A stretch of DNA of 64,000 nucleotides from Puccinia triticina (GCF_026914185.1 NC_070558.1:8999501-9063500); one strand, 5' to 3'; shown: positions 33,210-44,061, counted from the stretch's first letter. Notes: generated by a model not told the origin, from the letters alone. A program made the numbers and translations.

Positions 33210-35991
33210 TAGGGCTGGGCCCCGGGTGATACCCAAGGCCTGGAGGCCATCCCACGCTGGTGCCCTGCGGGTATACCCAAGGTTGGGTATCTAATTACCT
33301 ACTCCCGGGCCCTATCTGCCGGATATTGGGTACTTCCCGCGGGGACCAACTGTCATACTGCGTAGAAACTACTTCTTGGTGATTTTGGGCTAGGCCGTCC
33401 AACTCAGGTGGCCCACTTGGATTTTCCCCGCGAAGATACCAGCTATACGATGTCAAAGAAACGTTCTGCTCCAGAAGATAACCCTCAGTCAAGTCAGTCT
33501 CCTCCTGAAGACCGTCAATCTTCCCAACCAACTCGCAAATCATGGGTGTGGAAGTATTTTGTCGATGAACCAAACAACAAAAAGGTCCGGTGTACAGCAA
33601 TTCTGAAGAAAAACGGCCGGTCTTGCAACACTTTGCTAGCCCGGGACAAAAGCACCAGCACAAAGTTTATGAGTGAGCATTTATTCCGCAAGCATCAGAT
33701 ACTTGACCCCAGCAAAGCCAAAGCCGGTTTGCAAGACATTGGAGCAATGATTAAAAAACAAAAAGTTGACCAGGTGAGCACAAAGAATAAAATATAACAT
33801 TATGGCCCAGTTAATGTATTAAAATACATTCAAAACTCTGTTAGAATTCCAACAACACTCTCACTTCAAACTTGTTAAAGAAAGCACTTGCCTATCTCAT
33901 CGCGGATGCCGACTTGCCATATTCATTTGTTGAGCGCCAATCATTCCGCAATCTAATGGTTCTGTTGAATCCATCGGTGAGGGCTGGTAACATGCTTTTT
34001 TCCCGGAAGACAATGGCAATGGAGGTGCACTGTTTGCACAAGTCTCACACCTACCATCTGCGCAATGTTTTTGAAAATATCAAACATATCGGCTTCACCC
34101 TTGACACCTGGACTTCACCCAATGCAATTGCGTTCCTTGGAATCACATCCAAATGGGAATTGATTGATGTTGTTGTTGCCATGCCCGAGGTCCAGGGTAA
34201 GTCCACCATCACAATTCAACACAGGAATTCAAAAATTGATATGTTGAATCACAAGTTAATACTTCTGCACTTTTTGAATCACTGTATATTTAGGTTCCCA
34301 TACTGGAGTCAACTTCGCCGAAGTCTTTATTGATTTCCTTGATAATTATGAAATCACAGATAAAATTTTTAGCATTACGGCAGACAATGCAAGCAACAAC
34401 TCTACCCTTGCATCAAGAGTCGAGCAATTACTAGGCGGGGGTTTTGACGCATCCGAACATCTCTTAGGATGTATGGCTCATGTCATCAATCTCGCGGCAA
34501 AAGATGGCCTTGAAGCCTTTGGATTAGAGCCTGAAGAGTCTGAGGCTGAGGTAACTCTTGATCAGATGGATAATCCTCGCAAAACAGGAGGTCCAAGCGC
34601 TACTCCTGACACTGTTGGCGGAATCAATGTCAATCTCAAGACTATAATTTCGCGTATTCATGGTCTGACAGTATTTGTCCGAGCTACTCCTCAACGCCGT
34701 CAGGAATTTCAAGCAATAATGGCCTCGGTTGATACTCAACATGTGGACCATTCAAAGTACAAGAATAAAGGCCGTATTTCATCCAATGTTGAAACCAAAA
34801 CAACTCCGAAAACCCCTAAAGTACAAACAGAAAGTAGTGGTAAAACCCTTGTCCTCGACGTTAAGACACGCTGGAACTCGACATACCTCATGCTTGACCG
34901 TGCTCTTGAACTCAAAGAAGTTTGCAACATGTTCACTCAACAACCGGAGGCCGCCAAGTTTTTTCTCACCTCGGTGGAGTGGGAGAAAGTCTCCCAAATG
35001 ATTCAGTTCTTGAAACCACTTAACAAAGCCACAGAATTCCTTTGCTCCTCACAATACCCGACTCTCAACATATCACTTCCGATATACATATCTTTGATGA
35101 AGCAGATCATGGCTGTACAATCAGACTACAGAACTCGCCAGCTCTTGCAATCTGCTAAACAGATGATCGAAAAACTCAAGAAGTATCTCCGACTTGCCTT
35201 AGATAAAACAGCACCACTCTGTGCTATGATACTTGATCCGCGCATCAAAATGGTGTACCTCGAAAGCAACTCAGATTTCATTGAACAAGAGATTGCATCT
35301 GATTTCGACCCAGCTAGGGTCCTCGGCAACTTCCGGATTGAGGCCCGTCGTTTTGATCGCAGTCCTGCCAGATGTGGTGTAGCACAAACCAGCAAAAATA
35401 AATCATCCATTCTTACCGACATCTTTGGCTCGGAACCAGCAAATGACTTGAACGCGGAAATCGAAAATTACTTCCGCGCACCAAAAGAGTTAGGCAACAC
35501 GAACGTTCTGGAATATTGGCGGAGCAAACAAAAAACATATCCGTCACTTTTGGCAATGGCAAGATGCTACCTCGCCATCCCTGCCACCAGTTCTCCTTTG
35601 GAAAGAGTTTTCTCCAGATCGAAATCAATACTGGGTCCTCAACGCAGAAGTCTCAGTCCGACATTGGTTGAGCACCTCCTCTGCCTGAAGGACTGGTATC
35701 GCTCAATTGGAACTTTAGACCCAACTCCTTCTGATTAAACTGAAGACCTGAATGACTCCCCAAACATATAACAACTCAGCCACTCCTACTCTTTTTCCAT
35801 TTTATCAAATTTTTGTTCTTTCCCTTAACTTGTAATGAAAAGTTGGTCCCCGACCTATGCCAAGACTCCTCCCGAGTCATTTACCCGAGATATCTGCTCG
35901 GGTAAAAACCCTAAAAAAAAATCCGCGCTCCGATCAACCGGTTTGGATAGCCGGGTATACCCGACTAGCCTTGGGTCGGGGCCCAGCCCTA
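33210..35991 (+). mobile_element. complete, apparently intact hAT transposon (2.8 kb)
   Basis: Terminal inverted repeats TAGGGCTGGGCCCCG at 33210 and its inverse ending at 35991. A perfect 8-bp target duplication CCCATGAG lies on both sides (33202-33209 and 35992-35999). Subterminal GGGTATACCC-like palindromes lie inside each end. It encodes one spliced transposase with no internal stop. All parts needed for an autonomous hAT are visible. Confidence 0.92.
33450..35738 (+). CDS. hAT-family transposase (BED finger, RNase H-like core, hAT dimerisation domain)
   Basis: Three exons, 33450-33773, 33845-34196 and 34294-35738, stay in frame and give 706 residues. Near residues 45-80 lies a BED-type zinc finger (C...C....H..RKH, ending HLFRKHQ). 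The RNase H-like core shows DTWTSPN at about 197 (first catalytic Asp), ITADNASNN at about 254 (second Asp) and the CMAHVINL block. The C-terminus has the hAT dimerisation motif SPLERVFSRSKSILG near 660. Introns are 71 and 97 bp with GTGAGC/TTAG and GTAAGT/TTTAG ends. hAT enzymes cut and paste DNA, leaving 8-bp duplications, as seen here. No disabling change is seen. Confidence 0.9.
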
Positions 35992-36775
35992 CCCATGAGG
36001 GTATCTGTTGGCCCATGGAGATCTTTATGGGCTACCAAGAGCCTATTAGCTATGTGGGGGCTCATGGTGGGCTTTCTGGGAATTCAAAGGCCCAGGTTGA
36101 TACTTCTAGACCACCAAAAGCCCATGTTGAGATTTTGGGCCCATCAAAAGCCCCAGCAGCTCCCAGGGCAAGGGAAAACTCCTTTAATACTGAACCAATG
36201 TGCGTTGGAGGATCCAGACAAATCTTGTGCTCCAAAAGGCATGTGTGGGGCTGTTTGGGAAGACCGTCACAATTCCAAATGGCACAAAACACCCACCAAA
36301 AGGCCTCAAACCCTCAGGCCAAAAAGTGGACATTAGTCCCAAGTCCCTTCTTCGGAGGTCGCGCTCTGCGCCAGCCCAGGCTGTACCAGGGCCCTCCAAA
36401 GTGGGGGACTTGTGTCAAGTTAGGGTTTGGGGTTGTTTTTGAGAGAGCCCCTGCAGGTCAACTTGCCGTTGCCGCTGCTTGTATCTGGAGTATCTGCACT
36501 GCAGCCCCGCGCACTTCATATGTGGGCAGCTGTGTGAAGCCTTCGGGAGTTTTGAAGTCCGAGGGTTCGTCGGCTTGGCTGGGCATGCTGGCCGGTGGGA
36601 ATCCTGCTCAGCTTGGCCCGCATGTTCTCGGTGGTTGAGTCACTCGTCTGGCCCAGGGTGAGGAGGGGTGAATGAGGGGGGGAGATGGTGTGACAAGAAG
36701 CCTCTGCCCGCGGCACATCGGGACGAGCTCGGACAAGGCCCGGCTGGGCGCGGGCGACTGGGTTAGGGTCAGATG

Positions 36776-37006
36776 TGAAGAGCAAAGATATCAGGATACG
36801 GCGAGATGAGATGGAAAAACTCCCCCGAGGGAAGAATAAGATTGCACCACGAGTAGAATATATATACAAGGTTGATTATGTAATTGGGTTGATGAGAAGA
36901 AACGTATAAAACCATAATGAAACTATGTGGTAAAGTATGCGATGAAGTAATGAAAATATGTAAAACAATGATAATAGTGTGATACCTAAAATGACGTGCC
37001 ATAACA
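36776..37006 (-). repeat. 3' LTR of the copia element
   Basis: 231 bp, TG...CA, matching the 5' LTR except for a missing ATAC. Together with the flanking AGATG it fixes the left boundary of the element. Confidence 0.95.
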
Positions 37007-37017
37007 CTCCCCCCCTC
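37007..37017 (-). other. polypurine tract of the copia element
   Basis: On the element strand this reads GAGGGGGGGAG directly before the 3' LTR, the expected site of plus-strand priming. Confidence 0.8.
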
Positions 37018-37270
37018 AACAACCCCAAAAAAACAGAAAACAAAGAGAACAAAGAGCCAAAGAATTGAAGGAAAACATAAAATCTGAACAGAGATAGCAA
37101 ACATAAGAAACAGATGAAAGAAAACAGAAACACACAAAGAGAAAAATTGAAATAAGAACTGAGATGATTGATGACGAGGGGGAAAATCCAGAAAACGCGC
37201 CAACAAAACGAGACCATTAACAACCTGAAGAGACCAACAAGGATGCTGGAAAGGAATAAAGCATTGTTGG

Positions 37271-40200
37271 TTAACTTCCGTTGAACCAATCATCACAAGG
37301 ATCTTTAGGGCCTGGAAGGAGACGGACAGATGCGGGGGGGGCATGTCCCTCGCAGCTAGCGCATGCTGTCCCCCCTGTACTTGCCATAGCTTGTGACGGG
37401 CACCGCAGTCCCGTCTGAGTGGCAAACTCATTAACTTTCTTCCATCCCAACGCCTTAGTGAAAATATTGGCGAGTTGATTGTTGGTCGAAATCCAGTCAA
37501 GGCGGACTTTATGTTGATAAAGTAATTCGTTGATGATGTGAAATTCGCGATCAATGTGACAATGCTCCTTACAAGTACCGCAATCCTTGGAGATATAAAC
37601 CGCGGCCTTGTTGTCGGAGAGGATTAAGGGAGGAGATGTCGAGAAGAATTTAGAGAGAAGGGAGGAAACATAGCAGGCGTCCTTAGAAGCAAAAGACAAT
37701 GCCATGTACTCGGCTTGACATGTTGAGCGCGCGCAACATGATTGTCGCTCAGAGTTCCAGGAAACGGGCGCGCCCCAGACGGTAGAGATTAGACCGTGGA
37801 CAGACCTAGACCCCTCGCCCCCCCAGTTGGCATCAACAAATGTCTTAACGGCATCAGAAACATTGCCTCCCGCTATTATCGGCAGGGACGCTGCAGCAGT
37901 GAAGCGAATGTAGCCAACAAGATGGTCGAGAGCAGCCCAGTGAGACGTATCAGGCGCCATTGAGAACCTTGCCAAGAAGTTGATGGCGAAGGTGATGTCG
38001 GGTCTTGATCCCTGAGACAAGTAGAGAAGGCAACCAACGACTGAAAGGTATTGTTTGTCCATTTCTCGAGAAGGATTGGATAGAAGATCAGAAGAGAGAA
38101 TTGGGGTACGAGTCTTAATGCTGGAGGGAATTAAACTAGTGATTTTGTCGACTAGGAGAGGCTGGTCAATGCGAAAGCCGCCTGGTACCTCGCGCACTCT
38201 CAGGCCAACGATGCTGGACAAGTGGGAGTCCCATTTCAGATCAAGAACTGAGCTGAGTTTTGATTTGAGGCGTTCCAAAAGTGACTTAGAATTGGCCGTA
38301 AATATTCCGTCGTCAACATGCACCCAAAGAAAAGCCATCTCCGAACCATTGCAATATGTATAAGTTGACTGATCCTCTAGGTTTGGAAAGAAGCCAATGG
38401 AGGAGAGCCGGTCCTTGAGATGTAACCACCAGCAACGACTCGCCTGACGAGTCCCATAGAGGGCCTTGCGGAGCTTGAGCACACAACCAGGTGAAACCTT
38501 TACACCGGGAGGCGGACAAATGTAAACGTCGTGATCGATATCGCTATGAAGAAATGCCGACTTGACATCAAAAGACGCGACCGGCCAGGAGAAACGAGAG
38601 GTGATCGCAAGAAGGACTCGCAAGGACGTGAAAGTCGGAGTGGGAGCAAATGTCTCCCCAACGTTGACTCCATGAACTTGACGGAAACCTTGAGCCACAA
38701 TCCGTGCCTTGAAACGAGTGATTTCCCCTTCTTGATTTTGTTTAAGTGCAAAAACCCAACGGCAGTTGATGACATCGAAATGAGTCGACACGGGAACCTC
38801 GTCCCAGACGTGAAGAGAGATCATCATTCCGACCTCATCTTCGCACGCGCGCATCCAATGAGTGCAGGAATCAGATTTAAGCGCCTGGTGATACGTGTCC
38901 GGAGCGTCGGAGATGAAAGGAGCAACAGAGACGGCGGAGTCCAGGCAGGCATCTTGAATGTCAAATTCTTTCATTAACGCAAAATCACCGAGACAATTAA
39001 CGGTGATGGCGCTTAAGACAGCAGTCAAATCGCCAGGAGCACTTAACGTGTACGGCAACTCGTTTTCATGAAAGGCAACCGACGCTCCACGCTCGAGCTT
39101 GTTGGAAACCGGATCCCAAAGTATCCACCCGTGCGCGACATCAGAGATGCCAACGTGAATCAGCTCCTTCGCACGAGCAACGAACTGCTTGGGATAATTA
39201 ATGTCATGTAGATAAGCCCGGCAGCCGAAAACACGCAACATATCCAAAGACGGTTTAGAGTTGATACAAATCTCATACGGAGTCTTGGTTGCACCATCAT
39301 GCACAACACGGTTGAACACAAACGTCGCCTGTTTCAGAGCTTGAAACCAAAGATGAGCAGGAAGCTTGGCATGCACAAGCAGAGTCCTCGCCATGTCGAG
39401 CAAAGTCCGATTGGTCCGCTCCACATTCCCGTTTTGGTGATGCTCGTAGGGAACCGACATCTCATGACGAATTTGATTTTCCTTCAAGAAGTTATTGAAT
39501 TTGTTGGAGATGAACTCTCCGCCATTATCGGAACGAATGCAGAGAAGCTTGTGACCTGTGTGCTTGACGAAATTGAGGGCCCAGTCAATGACAGAGTTGC
39601 ATGCATCAGCCTTGCGCTTTAATCCAAATGTGGATGTCATCCTAGAGAAAAGGTCATGGATGACGAGCCCATAAACACTGCCATCGATAGCTTCCGGGAA
39701 AGGCCCAACCAAATCCACTGAAACAACTGCCCCAGGCATGGTGGCGATGTCACGAGACGGAGACGAAACCGGGACATGTCTGCTTTTGGCCAATGAACAG
39801 GAGTTGCATTTCTTCACAGTCGAGTTGAAACGACGAGAAGGAAGACCGTGAACAGAATCATGTAGGATTGCGCGATTGAGTGTACGAACGGCCAGATGGC
39901 CCAACCTGAGATGCCAAACACGAGACGATACACTTGACAATGAAGGAGAAACAGGAGAGGACGAAACGCGAGGAGGAATTGAACCAGATAGAGAAATAAA
40001 CCATCTATAATTATTTGTGTAGGAATGAAAAACGGAGTTGTCCTGATGAAATAGAAATCGACCGCTGTTGAAGGAAACCGAGCCGTCCCAACGATTGAAG
40101 AAACCAACCGACAAAACCGTACCGCTGACCCGAGAACACAGAAGAACGTTACTAAGCCGAAGATGACCAGTCGACCCTTTTATGACAACATCGCCTATGC

Positions 40201-41824
40201 CTTCTGCGGGAAGGCATTCTTCCGACGCCACACAAAGCCGAATATTAGTAGGATTTAGAGAAACAAATATATCACGACGCGACGTTACATGATTCGTGGC
40301 GCCGGTGTCCACCAAAACATCCTCAGACCTTTCCGGAGCCGCAGAGATCGAAGCCAAAGTATTGTCAAGGACTTGAAGTCTGTTCGAAAGAACAGAGGAC
40401 TTCTTGGGCTTCCAAGCCGGATTGGCTCTTCGAGGATCATCCAGCGGCGGAAGTCCATTCTTCGTGCGGGGACAGTCAGGGGCCCAATGACCCCAGTCCC
40501 AGCAGGAGCTGCATGGGGATTCAGGAGTTATATGTGATTGACCCCAGGAATCAGGCGCCAGATGACTGGAGTTGAAAGTAGAAGACTGGCCAGAACGGCC
40601 CATTTGCCCTCGTCCTTGCCGATGACCCCGAAAACGACCACCTCGACTTTGTTGGGAAGACATCGCCATGACAGCTGGCTGAGGGCTGGAGGACGACGAA
40701 CTGGCACTCACGCGGGTCACCACGTTAAGAATGTCGGTGGCAGTAATAGATAAACTGGGAGAAATGGCAAGTCGGGCATCCATCGCGTTGGCGACGTCGG
40801 AACCGTGACGCCGAAGAGCAGAATGAAAGGTTAACGCCAGCAAATTGTCGGTAGTCCAACCACCCAGACGTGTTTCTAGATCGATTAGACCACGTTTGAA
40901 TGTTTCAAAAGTCGAAGCAACCGAGTCCGACGCATCATCCAACGACCTCGCAATGTCCGCCCATCGAGTAGCAAGAACCGACCAAGACGCTCCAGCGAAA
41001 CGCCCAACAAGAGACATCCAAGCTCCATGAGCGGTCATGCCGTTTAGTGAGGACCGGAGGGCCGGATCTATCGAGTGCTTGATGACAGTGAGGACTCCAA
41101 GCGCAGTCTCCGAATCATCCTCGAACATATCCCTATCAAAGTAGTTCTCCATGCGTGTGACAGTCGCAACTAACTCTTTCAAGGACGCCGACCAAAGAGG
41201 GAAGTTGGACCCATCGAGGAGAAGAGACGGGCTTAATTTTTCACCGGCCTTTTGCCAGTGGAGATGGCTCGACACCGAGGAAGAAGTCACGGTGTTAGCT
41301 TTTGGAGGCTCGCTAAGCGCTTTGACAAGGAGTACTTTAAGAACTTCCTCATTGAGACCATCAAAACCATCCGGACCGAGGACCCGACGAAGAAGACCAT
41401 CTCCAGACAGTTCGGTCAGATCCGGTTTGACGGAAGATCGTGGAGCCGGCGACGGAGACACTTCGGGAACATCACGACCTTTGCCCTTGTCAGACGGTCC
41501 GGGCTTGACAGCAGATTCGTTCGCCAGAGATTCATTCGGCGGAGGGGGGTTGACCAACGAACGCACTGACGGACGAAAGCTGGAACGCATGACGGGGTTG
41601 ACCGGCGCAGAGGAAACAGGGCGGAAGGTGAAATCCGAGGGAAATGAACCAGGAACAAGTGAAGCTGTACTAGCTTCGTCGTCGGACATAGACAGGTGTC
41701 CTTCGACAGAGTGAAAGGTTGAAACTGAAGATGCAGGTGACGGAGCTGTAGATCTAGGGGGCGTAACTCGAGCGGCGAAATCGGGGATGATAATTTCAGG
41801 ATTCCGAGAGCGAGTTCGAACCAT
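37271..41824 (-). CDS. Ty1/copia gag-pol polyprotein
   Basis: One open frame of 1517 residues from the ATG at 41824 (a TTG-initiated frame extends five codons further, but ATG is preferred). In copia order: gag; a CCHC zinc knuckle (CSSCWDWGHWAPDC) near 436; aspartic protease DTGA near 503; integrase HHCC (H..LGH, CNSC) near 640-672, with core residues at VSVDLVGP, RSDNGGEF and NVERTNR; reverse transcriptase with KARIVAQGF and the HVDDG form of the YVDD box near 1168; and RNase H from TFVDANWGG near 1329 to the terminal FTKAL block. No frameshift or stop. The integrase-before-RT order is diagnostic of copia rather than gypsy. Confidence 0.95.
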   Translation of the reverse strand: MVRTRSRNPEIIIPDFAARVTPPRSTAPSPASSVSTFHSVEGHLSMSDDEASTASLVPGSFPSDFTFRPVSSAPVNPVMRSSFRPSVRSLVNPPPPNESLANESAVKPGPSDKGKGRDVPEVSPSPAPRSSVKPDLTELSGDGLLRRVLGPDGFDGLNEEVLKVLLVKALSEPPKANTVTSSSVSSHLHWQKAGEKLSPSLLLDGSNFPLWSASLKELVATVTRMENYFDRDMFEDDSETALGVLTVIKHSIDPALRSSLNGMTAHGAWMSLVGRFAGASWSVLATRWADIARSLDDASDSVASTFETFKRGLIDLETRLGGWTTDNLLALTFHSALRRHGSDVANAMDARLAISPSLSITATDILNVVTRVSASSSSSSPQPAVMAMSSQQSRGGRFRGHRQGRGQMGRSGQSSTFNSSHLAPDSWGQSHITPESPCSSCWDWGHWAPDCPRTKNGLPPLDDPRRANPAWKPKKSSVLSNRLQVLDNTLASISAAPERSEDVLVDTGATNHVTSRRDIFVSLNPTNIRLCVASEECLPAEGIGDVVIKGSTGHLRLSNVLLCSRVSGTVLSVGFFNRWDGSVSFNSGRFLFHQDNSVFHSYTNNYRWFISLSGSIPPRVSSSPVSPSLSSVSSRVWHLRLGHLAVRTLNRAILHDSVHGLPSRRFNSTVKKCNSCSLAKSRHVPVSSPSRDIATMPGAVVSVDLVGPFPEAIDGSVYGLVIHDLFSRMTSTFGLKRKADACNSVIDWALNFVKHTGHKLLCIRSDNGGEFISNKFNNFLKENQIRHEMSVPYEHHQNGNVERTNRTLLDMARTLLVHAKLPAHLWFQALKQATFVFNRVVHDGATKTPYEICINSKPSLDMLRVFGCRAYLHDINYPKQFVARAKELIHVGISDVAHGWILWDPVSNKLERGASVAFHENELPYTLSAPGDLTAVLSAITVNCLGDFALMKEFDIQDACLDSAVSVAPFISDAPDTYHQALKSDSCTHWMRACEDEVGMMISLHVWDEVPVSTHFDVINCRWVFALKQNQEGEITRFKARIVAQGFRQVHGVNVGETFAPTPTFTSLRVLLAITSRFSWPVASFDVKSAFLHSDIDHDVYICPPPGVKVSPGCVLKLRKALYGTRQASRCWWLHLKDRLSSIGFFPNLEDQSTYTYCNGSEMAFLWVHVDDGIFTANSKSLLERLKSKLSSVLDLKWDSHLSSIVGLRVREVPGGFRIDQPLLVDKITSLIPSSIKTRTPILSSDLLSNPSREMDKQYLSVVGCLLYLSQGSRPDITFAINFLARFSMAPDTSHWAALDHLVGYIRFTAAASLPIIAGGNVSDAVKTFVDANWGGEGSRSVHGLISTVWGAPVSWNSERQSCCARSTCQAEYMALSFASKDACYVSSLLSKFFSTSPPLILSDNKAAVYISKDCGTCKEHCHIDREFHIINELLYQHKVRLDWISTNNQLANIFTKALGWKKVNEFATQTGLRCPSQAMASTGGTACASCEGHAPPASVRLLPGPKDPCDDWFNGS

Positions 41825-41930
41825 AAAAACGATGTGCAAACTAACTTCGCCGTGAGGTGATGCAAAGCTAATGCGTAGATAATAGAGTATATGGGGTAAA
41901 GTTTAATTGTAATCCCGCTGGTGACAGCGC

Positions 41931-41942
41931 GGGCTCATAACC
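41931..41942 (-). other. primer binding site, internal tRNA-iMet type
   Basis: GGGCTCATAACC on the forward strand directly abuts the 5' LTR. It matches the anticodon-arm sequence of initiator tRNA-Met rather than a tRNA 3' end. This is the half-tRNA priming known for Drosophila copia and relatives, in which a cleaved tRNA ends in the anticodon stem. Confidence 0.75.
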
Positions 41943-42177
41943 TGAAGAGCAAAGATATCAGGATACATACGGCGAGATGAGATGGAAAAACTCCCCCGAG
42001 GGAAGAATAAGATTGCACCACGAGTAGAATATATATACAAGGTTGATTATGTAATTGGGTTGATGAGAAGAAACGTATAAAACCATAATGAAACTATGTG
42101 GTAAAGTATGCGATGAAGTAATGAAAATATGTAAAACAATGATAATAGTGTGATACCTAAAATGACGTGCCATAACA
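41943..42177 (-). repeat. 5' LTR of the copia element
   Basis: 235 bp, TG...CA, identical to the 3' LTR apart from one extra ATAC. Near identity implies very recent insertion. Confidence 0.95.
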
Positions 42178-43398
42178 AGATGCTGTTCTCGGCCATCCTC
42201 GCCCGCCCGGCCTACCGCCAGCCGCTCGCATCCCACCCGCTCCTCGCCCCCGCCCTCCACGCCCCGCCACCGCACGGCCCCCTCGGGATCCCTAGCATCG
42301 CCCGCTGGCAGCAGATCATCGAGGACGCCTCGGCCGCCGGCTTCGACCCCGACGGCGCCGCCCATTTCCATCGCCGCCTGGTCGGCAAAAAACAGTGGAT
42401 CGGGACCACCGAGGTCTACGTCGCTCTCTGCAGGTTGGGCCTCAGGTCCGTCCGTTCGTCCCTCTGCGTCCCATTCGTCCACCCTGCTCATCGGCCCCTT
42501 AAGCCCTGCCGGCTCCTCTCAGATGCCAAATCGTCGACTTCCCGTCCCCCAGCGGCCCGAACGGCCAGCATACGGTGACCATACCAAATTGATGCAATGG
42601 GTCGAAAGTGAGTCACCAAATAAAAACCTCTCATCTTCCAGAACATTCATCCAAACTAATGTAGAAAGAAATTGATGGTGATGATGATGATGATGCGTAG
42701 ATTACTTCAGATCTGCTTCCAACCCGGCTGACAAAGTCCGTGTCTTTGGTCGCGAAAAGCGCTGCCCAAGATGATGAAGATGAGCAGAAGAAAAGGCTGA
42801 GACAGGGACTGTGGATGCTGAATAGGGTCCATCCGCGATCATGACGACGACGCGGTTCCCGCTGTACTTCCAGCACGACGGGCACAGTCGAACGATCATT
42901 GGGATCGAGACGGACGCCAAGCTCCAGCCGCAGCTGCTCATCCTGGACCCAGCGAAGTGCCTCCCCACCCCATCGATCTGTCTCGCTGTCGTACTAACCT
43001 GGCCCACATCTTGGGGCGGTATACAGGAAGGTGGCCCCGGCGTTGAAAAAGCTCTCCGAGCAGATGTCGGCCGCCGAGAGCGCCCCGGCTCAGCCCGCCG
43101 CCACCCCGGCCTCCGCCGGCTCCGTCGGCCCCACGCGCGCCCGGAAAGCCCCCGAGCTCGACCTGCACGCCCATCCGAAGCTGCTCGGCGCCCACCGGCT
43201 GAGCCTGAAAGAGCTCAGCAACAAGAAGCAGTACCAGGCATGCACCCGTCCCTGAGATCTCCCATCGTCCGCGCCTGACCCCTTCTTGCGTCCACGGCTC
43301 AACAGATCCTCTACGTCCTTGACCACGTGCCCAAGCCGGCTACCGCCGACCCCGACCAGCCCAAGTTCCACACCATCCGCTCTCTGCGGATCGTCTGA
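42178..43398 (+). pseudogene. C78-type (UFM1-specific protease-like) peptidase, 3' part, decayed and split
   Basis: Conserved pieces in order: MLFSAIL at the copia junction, KKQWIGTTEV (about 42385), CQIVDFPSP (42520), LMQWVE (42590), the HDGHSRTIIGIE block with the family's Asp/His region (42878), LLILDP (42938), RLSLKELSNKKQYQ (43197) and ILYVLDHVPK to a stop at 43398. C78 proteases use Cys, Asp and His to process ubiquitin-fold modifiers or polyubiquitin; that is family knowledge. At least three frame breaks separate the blocks (in the 42560, 42770 and 42840 areas), and the N-terminal half with the catalytic Cys motif is not recognisable left of the copia. GC content is far higher than in neighbouring genes. 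Confidence 0.65.
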
Positions 43399-44061
43399 CT
43401 TCTCCTTAGCCCCCCCCTCTCTCTCTCCTCGTATCCTCCACATCGATTTTAGGCTGCCCTGTTCCTCCTCCTTGGGCGAGCCATCCCATCTAACACATCC
43501 AATAAACGGGCTCACGCTTTCCGAAACATCTGTCCAAGCTTGCTGAAACAAATCAAGGACTGCTGGTGCGGCTCGATGCAGCTAGCTTGTATGAGCAACA
43601 CGAACTAGCAGGATGTTCGCACCGCTCAGGCCTAGATACATAACCCATTTCCAGCAATGGCTTTACAGTTGGTGTGCTGCTGAAGGGCCTGCTTAAGCAA
43701 GAATTTCTTGAAGTTTACGTAGGAAGTGTGCATAATAAGCAGTCAAACTGCATATGCAGGAAATTCATTGGTTTTGATGCAACGTGACCCCCCTCCCCAT
43801 TAGCTACCAACTTGAACCTTCTTACACCACATGTTCCCATGTTCTATTTTGCTCCTGCTCGTAAAGGATTTGCCGACATTTGCCGGTCGCGTGTGTGAGG
43901 TCTACCCTACTACTCAGTTCGCTATGTGGCTTTGAAACTTATCCGAGAGGATAGTTCGCCGTCTGCTTGAGTAATAGATTAGATTATTCACAATATTTAT
44001 GATAATTGTTTATAGACTTTCTCGAGAAACGATGTTTACTCGGAACAATGATGATAAGCAG
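43399..44061. other. non-genic stretch
   Basis: 3' flank of the C78 sequence, then AT-rich DNA with no gene. The right part may be the distal part of the gypsy 3' LTR, but no matching 5' LTR was found to prove it. Confidence 0.35.

Larger units (their letters stand above)
32862..36203. mobile_element. foldback element split by a hAT insertion
   Basis: The left arm starts CACATTGGGTCAGTATTAAA at about 32862 and the right arm ends with its inverse near 36203. Both arms carry GGCCCAAAATCTCAACATGG, TCTAGAAGTATCAACCTG and GGCCTTTGAATTCCCAGAAA in opposite orientation. The hAT at 33210-35991 lies between them and duplicated CCCATGAG of the foldback on entry. The original element would be about 0.55 kb and non-coding. 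Confidence 0.7.
36776..42177 (-). mobile_element. complete young Ty1/copia LTR retrotransposon
   Basis: 5.4 kb, transcribed on the reverse strand, so the 5' LTR is at the right. The LTRs (36776-37006 and 41943-42177) start TG and end CA. They are identical by eye except for a 4-bp duplication (ATAC) in the right copy. The 5-bp target duplication AGATG lies at 36771-36775 and 42178-42182. A 12-nt primer binding site abuts the 5' LTR and a purine tract GAGGGGGGGAG abuts the 3' LTR. A single uninterrupted polyprotein frame fills the interior. The insertion split a C78 peptidase-like sequence. Confidence 0.95.

Noticed and set aside
36516..36869. Reverse-strand ORF (MRAKLSRIPTGQ) as a gene
   Set aside because: Its frame runs into the copia LTR and the foldback flank; there is no motif and no splice support, though a truncated exon cannot be excluded.
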